Source of the DNA: Aphis gossypii
Lineage: Eukaryota > Arthropoda > Insecta > Hemiptera > Aphididae
Direction of reading: 5' to 3'
NCBI RefSeq assembly: GCF_020184175.1
Contig: NC_065532.1
Span: 248,001-312,000, forward strand
Length of the DNA: 64,000 nucleotides
This document shows, piece after piece, positions 1-10,183 of this stretch; within the stretch, counting starts at the first letter, position 1, and each line of letters starts with the position of its first letter. Both the position numbers and the translations under genes were made by a program. The notes under the pieces were generated by a model. It was not told the origin of the DNA. It saw only the letters and a list, made by a program, of their open reading frames with translations, and ran no database searches.

Positions 1-844
1 AATAGTAACTACCATAGGCAAAATTACAATAATATTAATATTAAATAATAATAAAATAAAAACGGAATTTCATGTGGTCGATAAGGAATTTCCAATACCG
101 CGAGATGGAATTCTAGGTCACCACTTCCTGTTACAAACTAACGCAATAATAGATGTTGCGAATAATATATTAACTATAAATGATAACACTCCGTGCGAAT
201 TAAATAAAGATAAAATATGTTACACATTAAAACCGCGAACGGAAACAATAATATCTATACCAATAGCTGATCCGATAATGGAAAATAAAAATATTTTAAT
301 ACAGAAACAAGAATTAATACAGGACGTATATTGCGCTAATATAATAAACACGGTAAAGAATGGAAACACGGTGATAAGTATACTGAATATTTCTGAATTA
401 CCACAAAACATTTATGAGGACCAATTAAATAAAATATTATACGACAATGACATAGAATATAAATTACACGAAATAACTGTAGTAAATGACAATAACGATC
501 GCGTAAATAAAATAAAAAGTTTAATACGTAGTGACCATTTAAATAACGAGGAACGTAAAACAATATTAGAAATATGCGAACATTTTTCCGATGTATTTCA
601 TTTGGAAAACGATTATTTAACATTTACTAACGCCGCGGAACACGTAATAAGATTACCCGCCAATCAACCGCCTATATATAAAAGACCATATAGATTGCCA
701 CAGGCACAGCAAAAGGAAATTGAACAACAATTAATTAAAATGGAACAAAACGATATCATAGAACGATCTATGTCACCTTTTAATGCACCTTTGTTGTTAG
801 TAAAAAGAAATCAGATTCATCTGGTAAAGATAAATTTCGAATAG
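1..844 (+). pseudogene. pol: Element A pol fragment: protease C-terminus and start of RT
   Basis: The frame is open from base 2. The GILGHHF motif near 107-128 is the C-terminal signature of a retropepsin; its catalytic DTG would lie before the window. A linker follows, then the start of the Gypsy RT domain (YKRPYRLP near 677-700, NAPLLLVK near 782-805). The frame is lost in the A-run around 802-812, where RT continues in another frame, as expected from a 1-nt deletion. The region between protease and RT matches the organisation of element C (55196 on), which helps place the boundary. Confidence 0.8.
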
Positions 845-2913
845 TAATTGATTTTAGGGCACTCAATGAAGTAACTTTAAATGAATTTCATCCGTTACCT
901 AATATTACGGAAATATTAGATCAATTGGGACAATGTCAGCTTTTTACCATTTTAGATTTAGCAAATGGTTTTTATCAAATACCTTTAGCGAAGGAATCTC
1001 GCGAAATGACAGCGTTTTCGACCGGTCAAGGTCATTACCATTTTAAACGTATGACTATGGGAATGAAAACAAGTCCCGCTACATTTCAGCGATTAATGAA
1101 TAACGTATTGTCGGGGATAATAGGCATTAAATGTTTAGTATATTTAGACGATATTATTATTTATGCGAAAAATTTGAGCGATCATAACAATAAGCTGATA
1201 GACGTATTCGAACGTCTACGTACCCATAATTTAAAAATACAACCAGATAAATGCGAATTTCTAAAACGCGAATGTTTATATTTGGGACACATAATTTCGG
1301 AACACGGAATAAAACCAGATCCGAAAAAGATAACATCAGTATTAGAATTTCCGGTGCCTAAAACTGTAAAGCAAATAAAATCATTTTTAGGTTTATCGGG
1401 GTACTACAGGAAATTTATACAGGGATATAGTATGTTAGCTAAACCAATGACACACTTATTAAAAAAGGATGTTAAATTTAATTGGGACGAAAATTGTCAG
1501 GTAGCTTTCGACAAATTAAAAAACGCACTCTGTGCAGAACCGATTTTACAATATCCAGATTTTACGAAACAATTTATACTTACAACCGACGCTAGTGGTA
1601 AGGCTCTAGGAGCTATACTATCCCAAGGAACGATAGGTAGCGACCTACCAATAGCGTACGCATCTAGAACTTTGAATAAAAGTGAAATGAATTACTCAAC
1701 TACTGAACTAGAATGTTTAGCGATTGTATACGGGGTTAAACAATTTAGGCCCTATCTTTACGGTAGAAAATTCGTGATACTCACTGACCATAGACCATTA
1801 TCTTGGTTATTTAACTTAAAAGATCCGTTATCAAAGTTGGCGAGATGGCGCATACAGCTTGAGGAATACGATTACGAAATAAAATATAAACCGGGAGTAC
1901 AAAATTCGAACGTAGATGCTTTAAGTAGAATGTATAGTATAAAAGAAATTAAGGACGAAAGTTATACGAGCTTTCTAGAAAAATCGGAAACAACAATAAT
2001 AACGAATAGTAATGTGAAAGAGGTGAACGGTGAATTACTAGAATCACCCGCAGAATATCATATTGTATCAGAAATAGAAAAATATTATAACTTTAAATCG
2101 GGAATAAACTACGAATTAAAACGAAAATTTGGAACGAATAAAATGCTAGAATCAAATAAACAAATAGGCGACGTAGTATATTTTAATTACGAAGAAAGAT
2201 ACATAATATTTTTGATAACTAAAAGTAAAGAAAAACAATTAACCACAAGTGAAAATATGCATTTTGCATTATTAAATTTAAAGTACTTTTGCATTAAAAA
2301 TTCCTTGAATAAGTTAGCCATGAACCAGTTAGGAAAGAAAGACGGGTTGGACTGGACAAAAACAAGATCAATGATTAGGTATATATTTCGAAATACAGAT
2401 ATAGAAATAATAATCTGTACTAAATTAGAGTACACTAATGAGGAAAAATTAATTATTTTCAAGCAATTTCATGACTCATTACTAGGGGGTCATGCTGGAT
2501 TAAATAGAACGGTTAAGAAAATTAAACGACAATTCAACTGGCCAGGGTTAAAACAAGAAGTAAGGGAATATATAAAAAACTGTCCGTCGTGTCAAACGAA
2601 TAAAACAACTAATAGGCATCACCGTAGTCCGATGATTATAACTACGACAAGTTCTAGACCGTTTGAAAAAATATTTATGGATATAGTAGGACCTCTAATA
2701 CCTACTGCAATAGGCAACACATATATATTGACTATGCAGGACGATCTAACGAAATATTCATTAGGTGTTCCGTTACCAGATCATACGGCAAACACTATCG
2801 CCCAGGCGTTTGTAGTAAATTTCGTATGTGTGCACGGTATACCTGAAACTATATTAACTGATCAAGGTACAGACTTTCTTAGTAAGATTTTCACAGAAGT
2901 GTGTAACTACTAA
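845..2913 (+). pseudogene. pol: Element A pol: RT, RNase H, macro-like domain, integrase N-terminal half
   Basis: Reverse transcriptase with the YLDD active site (near 1141-1152), then RNase H with its acidic residues (TTDAS, ELECLA, LTDHRPL, NVDALS). From about 2020 to 2430 there is a segment not normal for Gypsy pol; it resembles a TARG1/OARD1-type macro domain, with a retained ITK lysine at 2221 and a candidate catalytic Asp at 2341. Integrase follows: an HHCC zinc domain (2467-2600, ending CPSCQTNK), first catalytic Asp in MDIVGP and second in TDQGTDF. An in-frame TAA at 2911 cuts the integrase core. The true start is upstream, in the fragment before the frameshift; no ATG is used here. 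Confidence 0.88.
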
Positions 2914-3501
2914 AGATTAATAAAAATAAATACGAGTCCTTATCATCCGCAAACTAACGGTAGCTTAGAAAGATCACATAGAACTTTAGCCGAATATTTG
3001 AGACACTATGTAGACAAAGATTTAAATAATTGGGATCAACTATTGCCATATGCATTATTCGTATATAATTCAACGGAACATAGTTCGACTAATTACCAAC
3101 CTTACGCGTTATTATATGGAAAAGAATTGGACATACCAGTCAAGTTAAAATGTAGCCCTGAACCTAGGTATAATTACGATGATTATATATTCGATTTAAA
3201 ACAAAAAATGCAGGAGTCACATAAAATTGCCAGAGAAAGATTAATTAATAAGAAGATAAAATCTAAAAAACAGTATGATAAAAAGGAATTTAGCGAAGAC
3301 TTAGATGTGAAAGATTTGGTATTACTGAAAGACAAAACCCAGAAAAACAAATTAAGTCCGTTATGGAAAGGACCTTTTGAAATTTTAGAGGTTTTGGATA
3401 CCGAAAATGTAGTAATACAGAGAGGTAGAAGGAAGGTAACTGTACATAAAAATGATGTAAAAAAATATTACGAAAAAGACAAACTAGACAAGGATGATTA
3501 G
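2914..3501 (+). pseudogene. pol: Element A integrase C-terminal half
   Basis: The same frame as the preceding fragment resumes directly after the TAA at 2911-2913. The first residues include NGSLERSH (2956-2979), which carries the third catalytic residue (Glu) of the DDE integrase. The rest is the Gypsy integrase C-terminal region, ending in a basic stretch (RGRRKVTVHKNDVKKYY). A single nonsense codon therefore separates two otherwise normal halves. Stop at 3499-3501. Confidence 0.82.
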
Positions 3502-3611
3502 AAATCCGATACGAAAGTTTAGGTAGAAATTAAATATAATTAACTAAGTATTATATAAATAAGGTAAATAAGACTTAGAGTGTAGTTTAAGATTAAGTAT
3601 TTATTTTTAGG

Positions 3612-4006
3612 GAAAAGAAAACCAAATTCATAAATTATCTATACGACATGATCAAACGGGAAAAACATAACGTTACTACTTTCTTAAGAAGGGACGAAGC
3701 ACCTAGTTGTTTAAAGTCACATATGGAAAATGCTAATAAGAAAATGAGCGAACCATATTCGCAATCGGAATTAGAGAGATTTACGAAAAACATTACGTTT
3801 ATATACATGACGTTTATGAAAAAAACGACTTGAGAGAACAATTTTGTATAGTAATAAACGATTGGTTAGACGTAATGCCGGAGGCTGACGAAATGTTAGA
3901 GCACGACAGGAAAAAATATAGAAAAGAAATGAAACGAAGGGTGATAGTAAGTCGTAAAAGAAGCGACAGAATGGACCAATTGTTGAAAATGTATGAACAG
4001 AAATAG
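3612..4006 (+). pseudogene. Element A small basic ORF (accessory-type), one frameshift
   Basis: No family recognised. Frame 1 runs from an acceptor-like TTATTTTTAG (AG at 3609-3610) through an ATG at 3648 to a TGA at 3831-3833. At a seven-A run near 3818-3826 a second frame takes over and runs to TAG 4004-4006 with no other stop. Together about 130 codons, with a strongly basic C-terminus (RKKYRKEMKRR, then SRKRSDRM). The position right after integrase and the basic tail recall retroviral accessory or RNA-binding proteins, but that is analogy only. Splice phase at 3610 agrees with the three ORFs that follow. Confidence 0.45.
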
Positions 4007-4132
4007 ATATAAAAAAAAAATAATAATAATATAATAAAAATATAATAATATTAAGTATAGATATAGAGTATAAATGTGTAATAAGTAATAGAATAATAAG
4101 ATAATATAAGTAATAAGTAATGAAATTATAGG

Positions 4133-4987
4133 TTAATCATTATGACGATAAAGGGAGTAACGAGCCATGAAGAAACAATAGTTTTTTATGAAGTAAACAA
4201 TAGTCGTGTTGAACTTCAACGAACGACTTGGGGAACAACGGAACGTATAACTTTAGCTTTGAATGATGAGAACAACACACGGGTACATATGAACCTGGGG
4301 TGTATATTCTCCATAAAACCTACGACCATTGTATTAAATAACACTTTAACAAAACTTACTATCGAAAAAACGTGTGAATTAACATTGAAAACAATAGGAT
4401 TAAACAATGAAAAATTCATATTATTTCCGAAAAATGTTAGACACCTAAGTGTAATACATTCAAAGTTACTACATAAAACCAACATAACTAATCCAACATT
4501 GCAGACAATTTCAACTACAATAAAACCTATCATGACAAGCGAGCATGACTATAATTTAACTACACTGAATAATTTCGAGTATAACAAAAATACAAATAAT
4601 ACCCATTACGAAATAATATCGCAAATGATTACAGCAAACTTAACAATGATAGACTCCACAAATGTAGTAAATGAGTTTGACTATGGCGATATCACGTCAG
4701 ATACTACAGAAGGAATAGAGGATAGAACAAATATAACTAGTAAAATAATTATTAATAACACCAGCACGCAAATCGTAACCAAACTAGAAAATCCTAAATT
4801 TAAAATACATTATTATAATTTTATAATATGTGTAGGAGTAAGCATTCTAATAATGACCATTGTACTACTAATTATTAGTATACACCATAATTTTAAATGT
4901 GTGAACAGATACAGATACAGATATGTAGTAAACTTAATACACGAACAAGGAACAGAGTTAAACACGATGAGGGAGACTAGTATATAA
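4133..4987 (+). CDS. Element A putative type I membrane glycoprotein, distinct from env
   Basis: Unbroken ORF with ATG at 4142 (281 codons from there), but open upstream to an acceptor-like AATTATAG|G at 4131. It has an N-terminal ectodomain with many N-glycosylation sequons (NNT, NIT, NLT, NTS) and a Thr/Asn-rich middle. A single hydrophobic segment, IICVGVSILIMTIVLLIISI, lies near residues 230-250, followed by a short basic cytoplasmic tail (RYRYRY). No signal peptide follows the ATG itself; hydrophobic codons between 4133 and 4141 would join one if a leader exon is spliced on. No furin site or fusion peptide is seen, so it is not a copy of the fusion-type env at 6015. It could be an attachment or accessory glycoprotein; function unknown. 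Confidence 0.6.
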   Translation, partial: LIIMTIKGVTSHEETIVFYEVNNSRVELQRTTWGTTERITLALNDENNTRVHMNLGCIFSIKPTTIVLNNTLTKLTIEKTCELTLKTIGLNNEKFILFPKNVRHLSVIHSKLLHKTNITNPTLQTISTTIKPIMTSEHDYNLTTLNNFEYNKNTNNTHYEIISQMITANLTMIDSTNVVNEFDYGDITSDTTEGIEDRTNITSKIIINNTSTQIVTKLENPKFKIHYYNFIICVGVSILIMTIVLLIISIHHNFKCVNRYRYRYVVNLIHEQGTELNTMRETSI

Positions 4988-5136
4988 GAAAAATATAAGA
5001 AAATAAAAAAAAAAAAAAAAAACATGAATAAAGATAGTAAATTAGATTTATTTTAGTATTAAGATACAAATGTAGTTAGTTTCAAATTTTACACTAATAA
5101 CCAAAACGTACTATAAGAGTTAAACTATATTATAGG

Positions 5137-5886
5137 AGCCGACAAATTGAAGTAATATATCTGACAACGGAAGGGCATAGGCGCATAGTGCCATTGGTGG
5201 AAAATGCACAATTAGACGTAGTTCCTGAATTCGGGTTGGAAATAAAAGAAACAGCAGGAGGACGTCTGGTGACTCTCCGGTTAAATAAGGGAGATGAAAT
5301 GTTGGGGGAAATGCAGTTGTACACGTATCTGGGGTGCATGGAGTTTGAAAGAAACCCTGTGTACTCGCACATATATGGTGCACATAACGAAATCTGCTGG
5401 GATTGGCATGAACCACATGAAACGCTGTCAGAGGAATCGGTACTCTGCCAATGTATTTTGGACAACTTCCGATGTGAAGGAAACCGAAGAATACATTTGA
5501 CACCGATAACGTATGGAAGGCCGCACATGTGGTTGCCTACCATGAACTTGTTGGAAAGCGTGAGCTTTTTTGCTAGCAGATGGGAATTAAAAATCGGATT
5601 TCTTAAAAATTTGGGTAGAAAAATAAAACGCCAAAAACACTGTTTCTTAGTGGGGGACAGGGAAATCCCCGCCTGCTTTGACCACCATGTGCACTCTGCG
5701 GCAGCACTTTTGCCTTACCCGTTAAGTCCTCACGTAATAGAGCAATCTATTGCAACTTTGAGATCAGACCTCTTGAGAATCATACAAAGTGATGAGCCCT
5801 ATACAAGACCTATGTGCTGGATCATGAGAAGAGAAATTCTGAGGACAACGTCGGAGGAAATTTTTAACAAAATAAATGAAAATTAA
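5137..5886 (+). CDS. Element A unknown ORF with higher GC than its surroundings
   Basis: Not recognised. The frame is open from an acceptor-like ATATTATAG|G (AG at 5134-5135) to TAA at 5884-5886, about 250 codons, with no in-frame ATG near the front; a GTG lies at 5188. That is what an internal exon of a spliced mRNA would look like. Visible features are several Cys (ICWDW, LCQC, ACFD), a His-rich FDHHVHS motif and a basic GRKIKRQKH stretch; no membrane segment. By eye its base composition is clearly more GC-rich than the flanking ORFs, which suggests a captured gene or separate ancestry. No stop or frameshift over 750 nt argues it was recently selected. Confidence 0.5.
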   Translation, partial: SRQIEVIYLTTEGHRRIVPLVENAQLDVVPEFGLEIKETAGGRLVTLRLNKGDEMLGEMQLYTYLGCMEFERNPVYSHIYGAHNEICWDWHEPHETLSEESVLCQCILDNFRCEGNRRIHLTPITYGRPHMWLPTMNLLESVSFFASRWELKIGFLKNLGRKIKRQKHCFLVGDREIPACFDHHVHSAAALLPYPLSPHVIEQSIATLRSDLLRIIQSDEPYTRPMCWIMRREILRTTSEEIFNKINEN

Positions 5887-6014
5887 TTGCTAGTAGTATT
5901 TAGTTAGAATTAATAAGATAGATTATATTTAAGTAATAAAATAATGATAACGTAACATGGCCTATTAAATTAATTAAGGTAAATATATGTCTAATTAGCA
6001 TATTATTATATAGG

Positions 6015-7207
6015 TTTTTGTGTATAATGATGGCGCAAGGACAGTCGCCATACACCATAGAAGAATTTAAAAACGAAACAAGTATATTTTATGAAAACCA
6101 AGGTGAAATCAGAATAATAGGAGCTCATTGGGAGCTCGTAACTATATACCGTTAAGCGATTATGATTTAAGACATTATCAATTAGAATTAGAAATAAGAA
6201 ATATGGACGAGCATTGTAAGGGAAATATGACCGATCGGGAGATGTGCTCAAAATACGATAATGTATTAAAAACAACTTTTAATGAAATATCCGTCCAACG
6301 GAAACAAATGTATGAATCTATTGGTAGATATTTGTCACCAGGGGAACACACCACCATACGTAGTGCTAGAGTGAAAAGAGGGTTAGTAAATATGATAGGT
6401 TCGGCAATGAAAACCTTATTCGGAGTTTGTGATGAGGAATGTGCGGAGGAAACTTTGCAACACATAAACAAAGTCGAAGGTACAAATGAACGTATGATAC
6501 ATGTTATAAAAGACCAGACCACTGTAGTCAAATCTTCAATAGTAGGAATAAACAGTGCTTCAACTAAACTAAACCAGTTATATGACGAGTTAAGAGAAAA
6601 GCAACTAAGTCTAGAAACAAACATAAAAGCTTTAATAAACAATACGTATACTTTAGAAACCTTGTTACTGTCAAATAGAATTTTTAGTATATTTACAGCA
6701 TTAATGACACAATACTCTTACGAAACCCAAACTTTAAGTGCCATAATAACCGCGGCTAGGACAGGTGTTTTACACCCAAGCTTAGTAACACCGCGAGAAC
6801 TTGCAGCACAACTAGTAGAAGTAAAACTAAACCTACCACTTAACTTGAATTTACCAATGGGAACATTACCTAGCGAAATACATGAATTTACAAAAATAAC
6901 TAAAATTGCAGTATTTTATAGTGGTGATCAAATAGTGTTTCTGATAAAAATACCGTTGATAACGGAAACGCAATTAACTTTATTTAAAATCATACCTATA
7001 CCACATCCTGTAGACATTGATCGACCGGATAACAAATCACATAGTATCGTATTGAAACCAGAATACCAATATGTAGGAATAACTAAAAATCGTAGACAAT
7101 TTACAACGTTTACTGAAACAGAATTATTACACTGTACCGAGACAGAAACTTTTACTATTTGCCCGGAATTTCAACCAACAACACGAATCAAAAGAACAAC
7201 CGTGTGA
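6015..7207 (+). pseudogene. env: Element A env, surface and fusion part (errantivirus/baculovirus-F type)
   Basis: Class I-like fusion envelope. Reading starts after an acceptor-like TTATATAG|G (AG at 6012-6013), passes ATG codons at 6027 and 6030, and shifts frame once near 6135-6150 where the homologous element C env is continuous. A furin-type site RVKR followed by GLVNMIGS and a hydrophobic stretch (about 6372-6430) marks the fusion peptide, then the FGVC motif shared with element C. A long helical ectodomain follows. The frame is lost again near 7195-7207. The first codons after the acceptor are hydrophobic but too few for a full signal peptide, consistent with the leader exon proposed in element C. 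Confidence 0.75.
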
Positions 7208-7862
7208 AGTTTCATTATTTAAAAATCCAGACCAGTTACCACAAAATTGTGAATCAGGAGTAATCATTATTTCTAAAAATATATACCACAAACTTAAGTA
7301 TGCCAACACATGGATATACACAAACAAAGAAGATACATTAACAATTACGTGTCAGGGAATACAAGAACCATATATTGAAAAAATTAAAAATCAAGGGATA
7401 ATTAAATTAAATCAGGAATGTAGAGCTTATGCAGAACACGTAGTGCTAAATCCGACAAGGGAGATCAAAACAAAGTATTTCACAAATTTCATACCTAAAA
7501 TCGGAGTAGGAAGTATATCGTATAAGATCAATAACAGTATCAAGGGCATTAAAATAGAAAAGTATAGACATAAGTTCGACGCACGCAAACTCGATAACAT
7601 ACACGAAATGGCCCACTCACTAGACGATGTAGAAAGAATGATAGACGAGGAAATACTCAGACAGTCCGGAGTGGAAGTACAAAGTAATAACCACTCATTA
7701 ATGATGTATGCAATTATAGCATTGTTAGTATTCACCATGTTTCTTTTGGCATTCATATATATAAGTTATAAATGCAAACTGACCACTATGAGGGCCATAG
7801 GCCACCGAGCAAGAACTACGGATAACGACATATCGAATAGAGAAGAGAAGTCATACATATGA
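7208..7862 (+). pseudogene. env: Element A env, membrane-proximal part with transmembrane segment
   Basis: Continuation of env in a new frame after the break near 7200. It is open from about 7196 to the TGA at 7860-7862, although the first ATG is much later. A Cys-containing membrane-proximal region leads to the hydrophobic segment MMYAIIALLVFTMFLLAFIY (about 7701-7760) and a short cytoplasmic tail starting YKCK. The equivalent part of element C (59812-60303) has the same order, including the Tyr-Lys-Cys after the membrane segment. Two breaks make this env non-functional as it stands. Confidence 0.72.
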
Positions 7863-8124
7863 CGTCATCGGCAAAAGGGAATGGGGTTAAGGAAAAGCTA
7901 CTAGGTGACACACCAGATAGGCTAGCCCTAAGTAATATGCCGCCCTTACTGAAAGAACAATAAAATGTATAAATTAAATATATAGATATTTAGATATAAT
8001 AAGGAATAATATTAATAATATAATATAACTTAAAAATAATAATATAAGTTATTAACAATCACATAAATGTATAAGTATGTACTAAATGTAAAAAAAAAAT
8101 ATGAAATACAATCACTAATACAAA

Positions 8125-8824
8125 ATGTTTAATTATACAGAAAAGACACATAAATTCATAATTATGGACTTCGAGTTCTCAATGGTAAACAAGACAAGCA
8201 TGGTTGTCATCTCCGGAGCTATATCCAATAGCTTAGACCGTTTTAAGATCAGGAAACTGGAGGGACGACCTCTTTTGCTACCACTTAACGAGAAGCTCGA
8301 CCTATGGGTGAGACGGAGCTTCAGGTGGCAATAAGAGAGATAAAGAGAGTGTTCAGAGTAAAAACTGATCTGAGAGATGCTTGTCTAGACCAATTACAAC
8401 AAAGTTTGAGTTCAACCAGGAATAATTTGAATAAGGGATATATTGACAGTTATATACGTAGAGGTAATAAAGAGAATGTGATAGTAGTATGGAACGGACA
8501 TTCGGACAAAATATTTTAAAAAGATTAGATTTAGACCACTATCCTATGTTAAACATAACGTGCTACGATAAGTATTTTAATAAAAATTTCTATATTCAGT
8601 TTGAAAAGTTAGGCAATAAAGAAATAATTTTCGAAGTAGATATCGGTACATATAATAAAACAGGAAGGCTACTTAATTTAGTAGAGACCCATGATATAAT
8701 ATGTAAAAAGAAACACCATACTACGTATGCGCATGATCCGAGAATGGATGTCAAGTATACTAAATGTATATTTGATTATGTGATACGGAAACAGCGATAT
8801 GAAAATTTAATAAAACATTTCTAA
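8125..8824 (+). pseudogene. Element A DEDDh-type 3'-5' exonuclease-like ORF in three frames
   Basis: Three overlapping open frames (8125-8334, 8304-8519, 8489-8824) together give about 230 residues with the layout of a DEDDh exonuclease. Motif I is IIMDFEF (Asp/Glu). Motif II is VVWNGHSD followed directly, in the next frame, by ILKRL. Motif III is AHDPRMD, the H-x4-D spacing, followed by VKYTKCIFDYV. The overlaps at 8304-8334 and 8489-8519 mean one frame change in each, so the copy is broken or uses frameshifting. Related ORFs (DEDDy type) are known in bdelloid rotifer retroelements; in an insect env-bearing Gypsy element this is, to my knowledge, unusual. Motif order is seen; activity is inference. 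Confidence 0.55.
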
Positions 8825-8975
8825 AAAAAAATATATAACAATAACAATAAAAGTAGTAATAAAACAAAAACAACGGTTACATTAATAATCGAAATACGAA
8901 CGTAAAATTTCTTTTTCAGAAATTCATAATTCTATAAATTACAAATCAACTCTACGAAATAAATAATAACCAATA

Positions 8976-9281
8976 ATGGATAGAATGGAGCAATTAGCTT
9001 CGGCAATATCGTTTAACATAGAAACGCAATTTCATATTAATCCAACACAGGGAGAATGGCATAATTACACAGCTTGTTTTGATTTTCATATAGTTACCGC
9101 TAATGAAAATATACTCGTACCTTACGAGGATGAAACTATATTGGAAATGATTGAGGCAGCCAAAAGATTTTTGTATGATATGGCGTTAGACAGAGAATTT
9201 GGTGAACCATACTGTTATGAATTAAACTATTACCTCGAAATAATACAGAATCCACGAGATATATTGAATTACAGTAGATAA
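8976..9281 (+). CDS. Element A 101-codon ORF of unknown function
   Basis: ATG-started intact ORF downstream of the exonuclease-like ORF. A strong acceptor-like polypyrimidine TTTCTTTTTCAG ends at 8919, 56 nt before the ATG, so it may head a spliced mRNA; the frame at that junction is not open, unlike the four upstream ORFs. The product is acidic and soluble-looking, rich in Tyr and Glu (CYELNYYLEII near the end), without membrane segment or known motif. It could be the last accessory gene before the 3' LTR. Confidence 0.4.
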   Translation: MDRMEQLASAISFNIETQFHINPTQGEWHNYTACFDFHIVTANENILVPYEDETILEMIEAAKRFLYDMALDREFGEPYCYELNYYLEIIQNPRDILNYSR

Positions 9282-10183
9282 ATGTATGTCTAGAATGAAT
9301 TGATCAGGTAAACGAAGTGATTGGGGCTGTACGAAACACCTGTCGACATAACATTTGACATATGATCGATGGGGTGGATTCTATGGCATCCCCAATGAGT
9401 AAAGAGTGATCAAGTAAACGTATTAATCAATTAGGGTTGTTGTCAATGTGGACGACGTACTTCAAATGATTAGTATGTCATTCCATGGGCAGCGAATCTT
9501 GATTGAGTAAATAAAAAAAAAACATACAAACTGGAATGATAATATAATATATATATATACACTTAGATTTAAGAAAACATACTGTACGAATAAGTTACTA
9601 TTGGGATATGGAAATAAATTTGAATTGTGGGGAACTTTATAGATTTTGTACTACTAATATATTATAATAAGTAAAAAAAATATTATTTGTATTAATTAAT
9701 TTACCATATAAGAAACTATTGTAATCAGCACATTATACTAACCACATATTTTATTGGAATTATCAAATTAACTATAATCACTATATTGTACTATTTACTA
9801 ACACTATATTTTATTGTAATCACAATTATAAATTATAAGAAAACTAACCAACATATTTAAAAATATTTAATCCAACCATATAATCATTAATTATATTATA
9901 ATCAAAATATTTATCAAAACTATTTAACCATTTGTAAATGTAATCAACCCATATTTAATCAAAATTATATATACAACATATACATCATATATTCATATTA
10001 TATAACGAAAATACTTTAAATGTAAAAGCATACAGAGAATTGTAATGTATGTCTTATATCAATGACTTGTAATCGATTATTGTAAACACTATAATATTGT
10101 AATAATTTGTAATTTAACTATTTTGTACTGAACTTTGAAAGATTTCTGTCTTTGAGACATAAACCTTTTTTTTCGTGGGGAGG
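9282..10183 (+). other. Element A 3' non-coding region and polypurine tract
   Basis: No coding frame of note. It begins with a moderately GC-rich stretch holding two related copies of a tgatcaRgtaaacg motif (about 9300 and 9408), then becomes very AT-rich. It ends in the purine-rich tract gtggggagg at 10175-10183, directly before the LTR, as expected for the plus-strand primer. Confidence 0.6.

Noticed and set aside
5120..5543. Two long minus-strand ORFs opposite the 5137-5886 ORF
   Set aside because: They are shadows of the plus-strand frame; the plus frame has coherent splice phase and runs the full length.
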